From Chara braunii (Eukaryota; Streptophyta; Charophyceae; Charales; Characeae), in contig BFEA01000674.1 of the NCBI GenBank assembly GCA_003427395.1, positions 146,884 through 179,517 of the forward strand: 32,634 nt of DNA, given 5' to 3'. The notes under the pieces were generated by a model. The model ran no database searches. It saw only the letters and a list, made by a program, of their open reading frames with translations, and was not told the DNA's origin. Positions 1 to 7,860 of the stretch are shown here, piece by piece. The first letter of the stretch is position 1. The number at the start of each line of letters is the position of its first letter. Both the position numbers and the translations under genes were made by a program.

Positions 1-430
1 CGGTCATCAAATGCAACATCAGCTCAATTGGTGAGAAATCTGTGGTTGGGGGCAGCTATCTCCAGGTACGTTGTTCCCTTACCTTATCTACTCTCTCAAT
101 CTCTTCTTACCGTGAGGAAGTGAGTCCAACTTGAGAGTCCTCTCTTTTGGTGAGGTGTCATGAGCGCGCTACCTTGAGAGACGACAATCTTCTCGGAAGC
201 ATACTGGAAGGAGAAAGGGCGGTGCCTCTGAAGGGCCCTGGTCGAAGCACTTGGGTCACGAGCACCATGCCAACCCACAGGGAGTAGTGCACGCATGCGA
301 TGGCTGCTGTCCTGTTTGGCACTTGTTGCGCTGATAGAAGTTCCTCCGGGTGTGCCAGCCCATGACAGACGCTCACCAGACCGTCTATAAATATTTCTGG
401 TTGGGAGTTCATTGTGAATCTGGCTGTGAT

Positions 431-463
431 CGTCGTCCTGACTGCGACGTTAAATAATTCCTG
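431..463 (+). repeat. Leader block shared with element B
   Basis: About 33 bases here match 7521-7553 with only about three differences and include the string ACGTTAAATAATT. Both copies lie upstream of gag in + strand Ty3/gypsy elements. A conserved untranslated block in a retroelement leader may be part of a packaging or dimerisation signal, but that is inference. Confidence 0.6.
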
Positions 464-933
464 AAGAGATGGGGGCACTTCATAAATTCCACCTGATCAG
501 CCAGATCACATGGACAGGAAGGCTCATCGCCGTACGAGGGTAAATAAGAGTGGTTGGGCTGGCTTGCTCGGTGACAACTTGGGCACAGGGGTGGGCCGAA
601 ATGCACACGAAGACACTGCCTGCTCAAAGATGCTGATCGGGTGGTTGGATTGAGGGGAGGGTAGGTTTCAATTGGTGCTCAACTGTATACACAACCATAC
701 CCATCAATCATACATCTGCTACATTGTCTTTTTGTACCTTTGATTAGTTGGTTGACGGACTGCTAACCTCACAGACAGATTAGTGTAGGACTGTTGTATG
801 CTACCATAGCCAGTACTAACTAATGCTGCTGTAAGTGAACCAGTCAGGGTGCATCTAGACAATGTAGACAATCTGTGTGAATGTTGTAGACATGCCACTT
901 GATTCGGTATAGTAGGGGACTCGCCGGACACAA

Positions 934-943
934 CTATATATAG
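934..943 (+). promoter_or_regulatory. TATA-like palindrome upstream of gag
   Basis: The ten-base palindrome CTATATATAG lies 80 bases before the gag ATG of element A. It could be an internal promoter TATA box, but one short AT-rich word is weak evidence. Confidence 0.15.
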
Positions 944-1022
944 AAAATTTTGTGCCAGTCAGATACATGCTGCGGTAGGATTCCTCTAGGGGATTCTAGT
1001 GTAGACACTATCTGTCTAACTA

Positions 1023-2275
1023 ATGAGTGGGTCAGATCCTGTTGATGATAGAGCTGACAACAGGAGACTAACACGTGCACGGGCACTAAGAGTACCGCAC
1101 ATGTTCCAGGCCTTGGAGCCGGGAGAAGAAAGAAGGATACGTAGAGCCCGTGCGCTAGCAGCGGGGATAGCAGAAGCAAACAGAGCAGCAAGAGAGCAGG
1201 CAACAGCAGCCAGAGCAGCTGCGATGGTTAACGGTGCAAGCTCTGCTGCGTCTTCATCTGCGTCCTCGTCAGGGACTAATGGGAGCTCGTTGGGAATGCC
1301 AACGAGTTCCACAAGTTCCTCAGGCACTTCCGGTTCCTTAGGTTCTAGACAGTCTTCTAGTCAAATGGCAGGCTCGCAGTTCAGCCCCATGACCGCACGA
1401 GAGCGGGAGCTCAAAGAGATCCAACAGGTCGAGAGGCTACGCCGTAAGTTAGAGAAGGACTTGAAAGAGGCAACCGATAGAGAAAATGAAATGAAAACTA
1501 GAGCAGCCAGGCTTGAAACTTTAGAGGCTGACAAGGCTGAACTAGAGGGCTTGGATGAGGCAACAATGAATGCCCAGATGAAAGTGTTGAAGAAGAATGT
1601 GCTGTCGNTGNACGCGCATGTGGACAGCAGATTCGACTTCATGCAAAGCACTCTAGACCAGATCCTGGACGCTTTGACAAGGCCAGGATACCGGCCACCA
1701 GCACAATCGTCGTTGTTGTTATCGGCGGTGTAAGGCCCCTTTCCGGTTCAAGCTGGCACACAGCCAAGTGGCACATCTGCAGCAGCAGCACAGACTNTTG
1801 CATCTTCTTCTTCGGGTCCAGCGGTGGTTGCTACACCACCGCAGCAGACTAGTCCTCCACAAGGACAGCCGCAAGGTCAACGGTATCCCAAGACCCCAAT
1901 GAAACCGCCTCTTGCATTCTCAGGCGAGAGAAAGGACGAGGAACTCAACACATGGTTGAGGACAGTCCCGGTTTGGGTAAAGGCCAAAAGGACCTTGCCT
2001 GAGGACGAAGTGGTAACTGCGGCGTCTTACCTAGAGGGTAAGGCAGCCAAATGGTTAGATGGTGTAGTTGTGAAGGCCGGGTACGGGCGACGCATGGCGG
2101 ATTGGGCTAAGTCTTTGACTTTAGACCAATTCATGGAGATGGTAGAAGCTCGATGGCATAACCCACAGGAGGCTCAAAGGGCCACTGATGCCATTAATAA
2201 ACTGGACCAACGCAAGTTCAGGTCAGTTAGGGAGCTCACGACTACCGTCAAGAGCCTGATCCTCGTCCCAGGCTT
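1023..2275 (+). pseudogene. gag: gag polyprotein of Ty3/gypsy element A, truncated
   Basis: Gag forms the virus-like particle of an LTR retrotransposon. The frame opens at ATG 1023 and has a single in-frame TAA at 1731-1733. The same frame continues to about 2275, where recognisable coding stops. The first 120 residues are Arg/Ala/Ser-rich; a charged heptad-like coiled coil follows at about residues 125-200. After the stop comes a Pro/Gln-rich linker and a Retrotrans_gag-type capsid segment, with PPLAFSGERKDEELNTWL and a helix ending FMEMVEARWHNP. The frame breaks off after VRELTTTVKSLILVPG, so the C-terminal capsid, zinc knuckle and all of pol are missing. Two N bases lie at 1609 and 1612. 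The capsid part looks chromovirus-like. I am confident of the family, less so of the exact start. Confidence 0.8.
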
Positions 2276-2558
2276 CAACTACAGTGTTCGAGTTATCTAT
2301 TCTGCCGGTGTTCAGGTCAGTTCGGGAGCTTACGGGGTTGATTATGCATTCTGGATTTCTGTGCTAACGGAGTGACCCCCCATCTGCCGGTGTTCGAGTT
2401 ATCATGCAGCATGCATATGTGCTTTAGTTCAGCGCGCGATTATCTGTTCATTTCCTCATGATTCTTCTGTTTATTATTTCTGAAAATTTTGAGGACTGCC
2501 GCGATCTATTCGTTTTCACAGCTCTGTAGAAAACAGGGCTGTGCCGGCAACCGAGCCA

Positions 2559-2580
2559 GTTGGACCACCGGTGGTCCAAC
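2559..2580. repeat. 22-base perfect palindrome
   Basis: The sequence is centred on ACCACCGGTGGT and reads identically on both strands over 22 bases. It is followed at once by the near-palindrome AACCGGAATTCTGGTT. It could mark the end of a mobile element or a cruciform; no element boundary is proven. Confidence 0.6.
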
Positions 2581-2870
2581 CGGAATTCTGGTTAGGCCCA
2601 AAAGTGGGTCAATTTTTTTAATTTTTTTTTTGACAACATGGTTGGACTGCGCTCACCAGGATCTCCCTGAATCCGAAAAGAAAACTTGGAACAGAAAAGT
2701 TTCGTTTGGGGGGTTGGAGAGGAGGGGGAGGGGGGGGGGGGGGGATTTCAGGAGTTGGGGGTCGGGGGTTGGGGGGTTTATGGTGAGGGTGTTTGTGGTG
2801 GGGTTTCAGCAAGCACAGGCTTAAGCAGACATTGACAACAACGTACCTGGCTTTCTGCAAACGTTAACCT

Positions 2871-2965
2871 TCCGCCCAAAAACTTTGAAAAGGGGGCTGG
2901 GGGTGTTAGTGGCAGGGTAGAAACGGTACTTCCCACCCAAAAACTTTGAAAAGGGGGGTGGGGGT
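2871..2965. repeat. Short tandem repeat with 61-bp period
   Basis: The word CCCAAAAACTTTGAAAAGGGG occurs twice, 61 bases apart, each time followed by a G-rich GGGGGTG tail. The copies differ by a few substitutions. No function is visible. Confidence 0.6.
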
Positions 2966-3379
2966 GATAGTGTTACGGGGTGCTTGTCACTGCTGTCTGT
3001 CCAAGTTGCCTTCGATATTGGTAGCATAACCACCAGATGCCGCTGCCAGCGATCGCCGTGGGTCTAGTCCTTGGCCTCTACAACACCTACGGCCAATCGG
3101 GGGGGAACCGGCCCGGTCGACCGGCCGGTAGGCCCGGTCCGGTTCCGGTTGGGGGAGGGCCCCCCGGTCCTACCAGGTTTGCAGCACTGGTAGAAAAGCA
3201 TTTAATGCTGTGATAATGAGAAATTCTGGGTACTGCAGGTGCGCAGGTTCGTTACACAGTAAATCCATGATGTGTGGTAAATCTTCCTCCTCGCATGTAT
3301 TTGCCACAATCCTATGAAATGTCCGAATCAAGGTGAGAGTTTTCGAACGTACAGAGCCAACACTCCTGTAACGACGCAG

Positions 3380-3381
<2 letters not shown>

Positions 3382-3457
<76 letters not shown>
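3382..3457. repeat. (GA)n microsatellite
   Basis: About 76 bases of uninterrupted GA dinucleotide. Open frames of repeated Arg-Glu or Ser-Leu across it are artefacts. Confidence 0.97.
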
Positions 3458-3459
<2 letters not shown>

Positions 3460-3636
3460 CTTCTCCTTCTTCTCCTCTTTTTCCTCTTCTGACCAGCCTC
3501 CATCTCGGCCTCCTTTTTATCCTACTGGCTACTGCTTTGGGAAGGTTTTGCCCCCAGGTTCAGACTTGGCATTGTGACTACTGACGACTGTGGGACTCAC
3601 AGTGAGGCTATCACTGTTCGGCCGGTACATTGAACC

Positions 3637-3980
3637 TTCTTCTTCCTCGTTTCCTCTTTTTCTCCTTCCTCCTCCTCCTCTTCTTATTTCTCTTCTTCCT
3701 CTTCTTCTTTCTCCTCTTCTTCTTCTTCTTCTTCTTCTTCTTCTTCTTCTTCTTCTTCTTCTTCTTTTTCTTTGAAAAAATCATCATTGTCAATTTTTTC
3801 TTCTTCGTCGTCTTCCTCCTCTCTTCTCCTTCATTTCTTATTCTTCCTTCTCCTCCTCCTCCTCCCCCTCCTCCTCCTCCTCCTCCTCCTCCTCCTCCTC
3901 CGCTTCTTCTTCTTCTTCTTTTCATCATTGTCGTCATCATCACCGTCGCCGCCGCCACCATCGTCTTCTTCTTCTTCTGA
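3637..3980. repeat. Long polypyrimidine tract rich in TTC and TCC triplets
   Basis: About 340 bases are almost wholly C and T on the + strand, built from blocks of TTC, TCC and CTC triplets, with a short GTC/GCC-rich end. Poly-Phe, poly-Leu, poly-Ser and poly-Lys open frames on both strands come from this composition. A mirror-symmetric pyrimidine tract of this length could form triplex DNA. Confidence 0.9.
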
Positions 3981-4016
3981 CAATGAAAGGGACAAACCAT
4001 AGGGACAAAGTATAGG

Positions 4017-4128
4017 TCAAGAGGAGAGTGAGGGTATATTCTTCTTGAGATGGGTAATCAATGCCATCTAGATCAAGAGGAGAGTGAGGGTATATCCTTC
4101 TTGAGATGGGTAATCAATGTCATCATCT
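4017..4128. repeat. Tandem duplication of a 56-bp unit
   Basis: Two adjacent copies begin at 4017 and 4073 with TCAAGAGGAGAGTGAGGG and differ at only a few bases. They lie just after the pyrimidine tract and code for nothing recognisable. Confidence 0.8.
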
Positions 4129-4231
4129 GAGGTTCCTTTGGTCATAACGGAGGGAAGCATTAGGTGAATTTCAAGGATGTAAGGGAAGCCGGACCCAGTT
4201 TCAAGCATATGTAATGAAAAAACTGTTTGTT

Positions 4232-4256
4232 CCCCCCCCCCCCCCCCAAAAAAAAA
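4232..4256. repeat. C-run followed by A-run
   Basis: Sixteen C bases run directly into nine A bases. This is a mononucleotide repeat, so its length in the assembly may be unreliable. Confidence 0.85.
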
Positions 4257-4332
4257 GGCAACATAGTTATTTTTCCATGTCTCTACGGAAAAGAATCTGT
4301 GAGGTGCTATAGAATTGAATGATCGCATATCG

Positions 4333-4430
4333 TCTAGAGTTTAAACTTTAAACCATATTTGCGGCGTGTAGAAGAAGTGCGCTGCGCGGTGTGTGGTGCG
4401 CTAATCGCAGATGTGCGCACATAAAAAAAA
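4333..4430 (-). repeat. Diverged inverted copy of the 5365-5801 repeat unit
   Basis: Read on the - strand, this segment gives a TGCG/CACA-rich stretch followed by ATGGTTTAAA and a TAAACTCTA-like end. The copy at about 5404-5510 has the same order: alternating CACGTG/GCGC words, then ATGGTTTAAACTCTAAATG. The match is partial and was found by eye. Confidence 0.4.
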
Positions 4431-4464
4431 GAAAAAAAAGCAACCGTGATGTGTGTATACACCT

Positions 4465-4466
<2 letters not shown>

Positions 4467-4541
<75 letters not shown>
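4467..4541. repeat. (GA)n microsatellite
   Basis: About 75 bases of GA dinucleotide. The translated Arg-Glu frames across it are artefacts. Confidence 0.97.
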
Positions 4542-4542
<1 letters not shown>

Positions 4543-4680
4543 ACAAAGCCCTTTCACATTATTCAAACAACCTCTGCCGGTCTTCAAAAGGTCCCTCCCA
4601 AAAATTGGCAAGGGTCCGTTGGCAGGAGAAGGGTGGTCACTGGACAGGTCGTCACTGGACTTGTAGTAAGTAGGGAGCAG

Positions 4681-5178
4681 GCCAGCTATATCTGGTGTAG
4701 CTTTGAATTCAGGTCCCTGTTTCAGCAGTTATGAGTTACTGACTTACTAACTCGGCATGTGATTTTCAGGGCTTCACTCCACTACTCAACAAATGTGCAA
4801 AACTAGAATGAATCTTCTCCTAGAAACTGGAACCATACAAGCCATACATTTTTCTTTTCTGCAAGTGCTGATGAGTGGAGCGAGGCCGTTAGGGCCACTG
4901 CACCTAAGAAAAGGTAAATCAAAGAAACGAGACAGCTACTGTATGTGCAAAACTAGAATGAATCTTCTCCTAGAAACAGGAACCATACAAGCCATACGTT
5001 TTTCTTTTCTGGAAGTGCTGATGAGTGGAGCGAGGCCCTTAGGGCCACTGCACGTAAGAAAAGGAAAAACAAAAAAAATGAGACAGCTACTGTGTGTTTG
5101 TACTATTTTGTAGTAAGTTTGTAACCCATAACTCTTGGAACACAGACCTGAACCCGAATCCAGAATATATTGCTGGTT
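4681..5178. mobile_element. Inverted-repeat (foldback/MITE-like) element
   Basis: The left arm at about 4681-4753 and the right arm at about 5108-5178 are imperfect reverse complements. The best core reads TTCAGGTCCCTGTTTCAGCAG on the left against TTCAGGTCTGTGTTCCAAGAG on the reversed right, followed on both by a TTATGRGTTAC word. The 350-bp interior is filled by a 150-bp tandem duplication. Non-autonomous DNA transposons have this architecture, but I could not define exact ends or a target duplication. Confidence 0.45.
4793..5092 (+). repeat. 150-bp tandem duplication inside the inverted-repeat element
   Basis: Two adjacent units start at 4793 and 4943, each with ATGTGCAAAACTAGAATG, and are about 90 percent identical by eye. 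The period is exactly 150 bases, so the open frame 4793-5113 contains two consecutive 50-residue copies. The peptide has no recognisable domain. I treat the frame as incidental, though the duplication keeps the phase. Confidence 0.8.
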
Positions 5179-5364
5179 TGCTCATGTTCTTCTACCAGTG
5201 CAATGAACGCCCTTCCAAATGAACGGAATTCGTGCGGATACTCAGCAGGGGACCCTTTGTAAAGGAGAATATTACCAATGAGTAGTACGAAGAGGCCCCA
5301 AAATATTCTCTTTCTGTGGACTTACAATTTTTAAAAGGGAGGGACACTTATGGGTACCACGACC

Positions 5365-5801
5365 TACCCTTTCTGATTTTTTTTAATTATTATTATTTTG
5401 TAAATGCGCCACATCACGTGCGCGCGCACGTGTATGCATGCGCTGTGTGGCTCACGTGCGTAACTTGCGCACACGTGATGCGCCGCATGTATGGTTTAAA
5501 CTCTAAATGCCTTGATAAAAAAATGTGGATGTGTAGTGCTGTTTAACGTCGGGCTGATAGCCATGAAAGGATTTCACGCTGTCAGTCCCAAAGTACCCTT
5601 TCTGATCTTTTTTAATTATTATTATTTTGTAAATGCGCCACATCACGTGCGCGCGCACGTTTATGCATTCGCTGTGCGGCGCACGTGCGCAACTTGCGCA
5701 CACGTGATGCGCCGCATGCCTGATAAAAAATTACGGATGTGTAGTGCTGTTCAACGCCAGGCTGATAGCCATGAAAGGATTTCACGCTGTCAGTCCCAAA
5801 G
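5365..5801 (+). repeat. Tandem duplication (229 and 208 bp) overlapping the left LTR start
   Basis: Both copies start with TACCCTTTCTGAT (5365 and 5594) and end with CAGTCCCAAAG (5593 and 5801). Each contains a TTAATTATTATTATTTTG run, a CACGTG/GCGC-rich inverted repeat, and the first bases of the repeat that I call the left LTR of element B. The first copy holds the 18-base palindrome CACGTGCGCGCGCACGTG at 5415-5432. The second copy lacks about 20 bases, including TATGGTTTAAACTC. Confidence 0.85.
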
Positions 5802-6288
5802 TCCCGGTCTCAGAGTCTCAATTGGTCTCGGTCCCATGCTGTCCTGGTAGGTCGAGTCTTAGGGTCCATAGGCAGAACCGTCATAGGTCGGTAGGAGTCG
5901 GGTACTGAAACGTCGCGGGTCGGTAAAAGTCTGGCCAGAGGAAGTGAAGTCCCAAGAAAGTTCGGAGACTTTCGGAACACCAATTTTGGCAATCGAGGCC
6001 GCGGGCGACCGATACCGGTCCGACGCAGGCACACACAGTCAGCTGCAGCTATTAACAGCTGCTATGGTGCCAAGGCCATCAGATTGTTCATTCACAAAGT
6101 TGAGGTAGCGCTGCTGGTTGCTTGTGCGATCATGCGACCTGGAAAGGCGGTGGCGGTGGGGAAGAAGCAAGCGCCCTCGCGAGAGTTGCGGAGGAAGACA
6201 ATGACCATAGCCGTAGAGGTCCAAAGTGACCTACCGCAGTTGCATTCAGGGTAGATCTTAGGCTAGGGAGGGAGAGCTTGAACGCATC

Positions 6289-6380
<92 letters not shown>

Positions 6381-6381
6381 N

Positions 6382-6445
<64 letters not shown>

Positions 6446-6670
6446 GGGGGGAAGGGGGGGGGCGGGACATACCTGCACTATGTTGTCGTTGCTAAGTTGC
6501 GGCCATGGACGCAGAACACTTGAACTCTCCAATTGTACTATATCATATTTCTAAGTGGAAATTCATCAGGCACTGATTCTTGTGTTATCTCTCGGGTGTG
6601 GTGTGAAATTTCATGTAAATGCTCTCATCTTGCATGTTCGAGTTGGGTGGAAATCGCGAGGTTCGTTGCA
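5772..6670 (+). repeat. Putative 5' LTR of element B
   Basis: The segment starts with TGAAAGGATTTCA and ends in GTTGCA two bases before the primer binding site, giving TG...CA ends. Its first 280 bases or so match 28906-29215, just downstream of the integrase frame. The shared part includes AGTCCC and AGGTCGAGTC words and GAGGCCG.GGGCGACC. The remaining 600 bases have no right-hand partner in the window and contain a GA microsatellite, so the full extent is inferred from the primer site rather than a complete LTR pair. Confidence 0.55.
6297..6442. repeat. (GA)n microsatellite with one N
   Basis: About 145 bases of GA dinucleotide with an N at 6381, followed by a G-rich run. The N suggests the true length is uncertain. 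It lies inside the putative left LTR of element B. Confidence 0.97.
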
Positions 6671-6671
6671 C

Positions 6672-6682
6672 TGGTATCAGAG
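6672..6682 (+). other. Primer binding site, initiator tRNA-Met type
   Basis: TGGTATCAGAG is complementary to the 3' end of plant initiator tRNA-Met and lies one base after a GTTGCA end. The match stops after eleven bases, where the usual continuation CCATGG is replaced by TTGGAG. This is the standard minus-strand priming site of plant Ty3/gypsy and Ty1/copia elements and sets the left LTR boundary and + orientation of element B. Confidence 0.8.
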
Positions 6683-7041
6683 TTGGAGCCGGTTGCACTG
6701 CGGTGGTGGAAGAGACGCCGACGAAGTATAAGGCCGACAGGTGTGTATGATGTTGGGGTTTGACTAGTGAGGGGGAGGGCCAAAGAAGAAGAGGCAGATT
6801 AGGGTCCGGCGTGCGGCATAAATACCTGCTGGAGTTGAAGACCAGCAAGGAGCGCCTTCCTGAAGACCCAAGTGAAGTGCTTCTTCCCTTAGCCCTGCTT
6901 GCCTGAATTTTTGTTGTTTTTGTGAAATCTCCACGTACTTTCTTGGTGACAGCTGCTGCAAGTCAATTTTGTTAATCTCACTTGGTTGCACTCTGAATCT
7001 TGTCTAATTACGAGTCTGCAGTTGGTCTGCTTGCTGGTTGG

Positions 7042-7092
7042 TGAGTCCGAGGACTCATCTCTCCTGGAGGAAAGGCTCCTCCCCTTGTGGGG
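7042..7092 (+). other. Cluster of three short hairpins in the leader
   Basis: Successive stems are TGAGTCC/GGACTCA with a two-base loop (7042-7057), GGAGG/CCTCC (7066-7082) and CCCC/GGGG with loop TTGT (7081-7092; it shares two bases with the previous stem, so those two are alternatives). They may fold in the genomic RNA. I did not find the conserved core of a hammerhead ribozyme. Confidence 0.4.
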
Positions 7093-7187
7093 AAGTGGTT
7101 AGTGGTTGTCGGCCTACCTGGGGGCATGCGTACCCAGTGGGACCCTAACCCCGTGAGGGAGAAGAACTTTTGTGTGCTTTAGGTCGG

Positions 7188-7486
7188 TCTAGGGTAGGAA
7201 CTCGCCAGCTCGATGTATCTCTTGACAAGTAGGAAGCACGGGCAGAGTGGCAGTTGGTCATAAAACAACCTGACTAGCCCTAAGAGCGGTAGAGACCGGT
7301 GTGTGACCGAACCAAGTGACGCAGTGAGGATTTCTAGGTCAGGGTAGGAGCTCGGCAGTTGGTGGCACTACCTGCGCAGAAGGGAGAACGGGCATGAGCG
7401 GCAGACACTCGTTAGTCAACCTGTGTAGCTCAATGACCGGTATCGACCGGCTTGCAACCGAACCAGAGAGAGCAGTGAGGGACTCT
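7188..7486 (+). repeat. Diverged 150-bp direct repeat in the leader
   Basis: The segments starting near 7188 and 7338 align in order. Both have AGGGTAGGAnCTCG, a GGAAG/GGGAG-type purine word, an ACGGGCA word and a GACCGG word. Both then have ACCGAACCA and CAGTGAGG. The spacing is 150-151 bases throughout. Substitutions are frequent, so this is an old duplication that may be a functional property of the leader. Confidence 0.6.
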
Positions 7487-7520
7487 TGAGTGTTGAGGGA
7501 GATCATTCATCTGGTGGGCA

Positions 7521-7553
7521 CGTCGTCTTGACTGCAACGTTAAATAATTATTG
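7521..7553 (+). repeat. Leader block shared with element A
   Basis: This is the second copy of the block at 431-463, with ACGTTAAATAATT in both. It ties elements A and B to related families even though their gag sequences differ strongly. Confidence 0.6.
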
Positions 7554-7860
7554 AGGACCTCGCTGGCTGTCCTTGAATTGCTGGTTGGCCACCGACTCTG
7601 ATGGAGTTCTGTAGTGACACACGTGGGGAAGGAAGTATTGTTGGACTGATCAACCCTTAGAATTAGCTTAGACTTAAGTGTTGAGGGCTGTAGGTTTTCA
7701 GGGTTAGGTCTATGTGGTAAGGAGGTGGATAAAAACTTACCTGTTGTACTAACATATCATCATGGATGACTATCCCATGTTACCTTTCCTCGCGTTGACG
7801 GTGATCTGGGGACCATTGTTGCGGTTCTAGTTTCCCCTTGGTTTCTTGAGGTGACCTTAC

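Larger units (their letters stand above)
1..1022 (+). other. 5' leader of Ty3/gypsy element A (partial)
   Basis: This stretch precedes a gag reading frame and carries a block also found in the untranslated leader of element B, so I read it as the leader of a related element whose LTR and primer binding site lie upstream of the window. In B the primer site is about 850 bases before this block, which fits that view. No open frame here resembles a known protein. Apart from the shared block and a TATA-like palindrome I see nothing else. Confidence 0.5.
2276..3381. other. Non-coding stretch after the gag breakpoint
   Basis: No coding region is supported here. A short repeat, CTGCCGGTGTTC followed by a GAGTTATC-like run, occurs near 2310 and 2383. 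A 22-base palindrome, a G-run at about 2723-2744, a 61-bp period repeat at 2871-2960 and a CCGGTT-rich cluster at about 3095-3170 also occur. The cluster contains the palindrome CCGGTCGACCGG at 3113-3124. Open frames over the G-run translate into Pro or Gly runs and are composition artefacts. Confidence 0.5.
6683..7860 (+). other. Untranslated leader of element B
   Basis: This 1.2-kb region between the primer site and the first gag-like sequence holds no recognisable protein. It contains a run of short hairpins (7042-7092), a diverged 150-bp direct repeat (7188-7486) and the block shared with element A (7521-7553). Long structured leaders in LTR elements commonly hold packaging signals; that role is inference here. 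Confidence 0.6.

Noticed and set aside
1016-1327. Minus-strand open frame opposite the gag start of element A
   Set aside because: It is an antisense shadow of an Ala/Ser-rich coding region.
3314-4002. Open frames of repeated Arg-Glu, Ser-Leu, poly-Phe, poly-Leu or poly-Lys
   Set aside because: They are translations of GA and TTC/TCC simple repeats; no domain or normal residue composition is present.
4017-5801. CRISPR-like array of direct repeats
   Set aside because: The repeats are a few adjacent duplications with 56-, 150- and about 229-bp periods and no unique spacers; the sequence is eukaryotic.
7042-7080. Hammerhead ribozyme in the B leader
   Set aside because: A stem resembling stem II is present, but the CUGANGA and GAAA core sequences are not arranged as needed.
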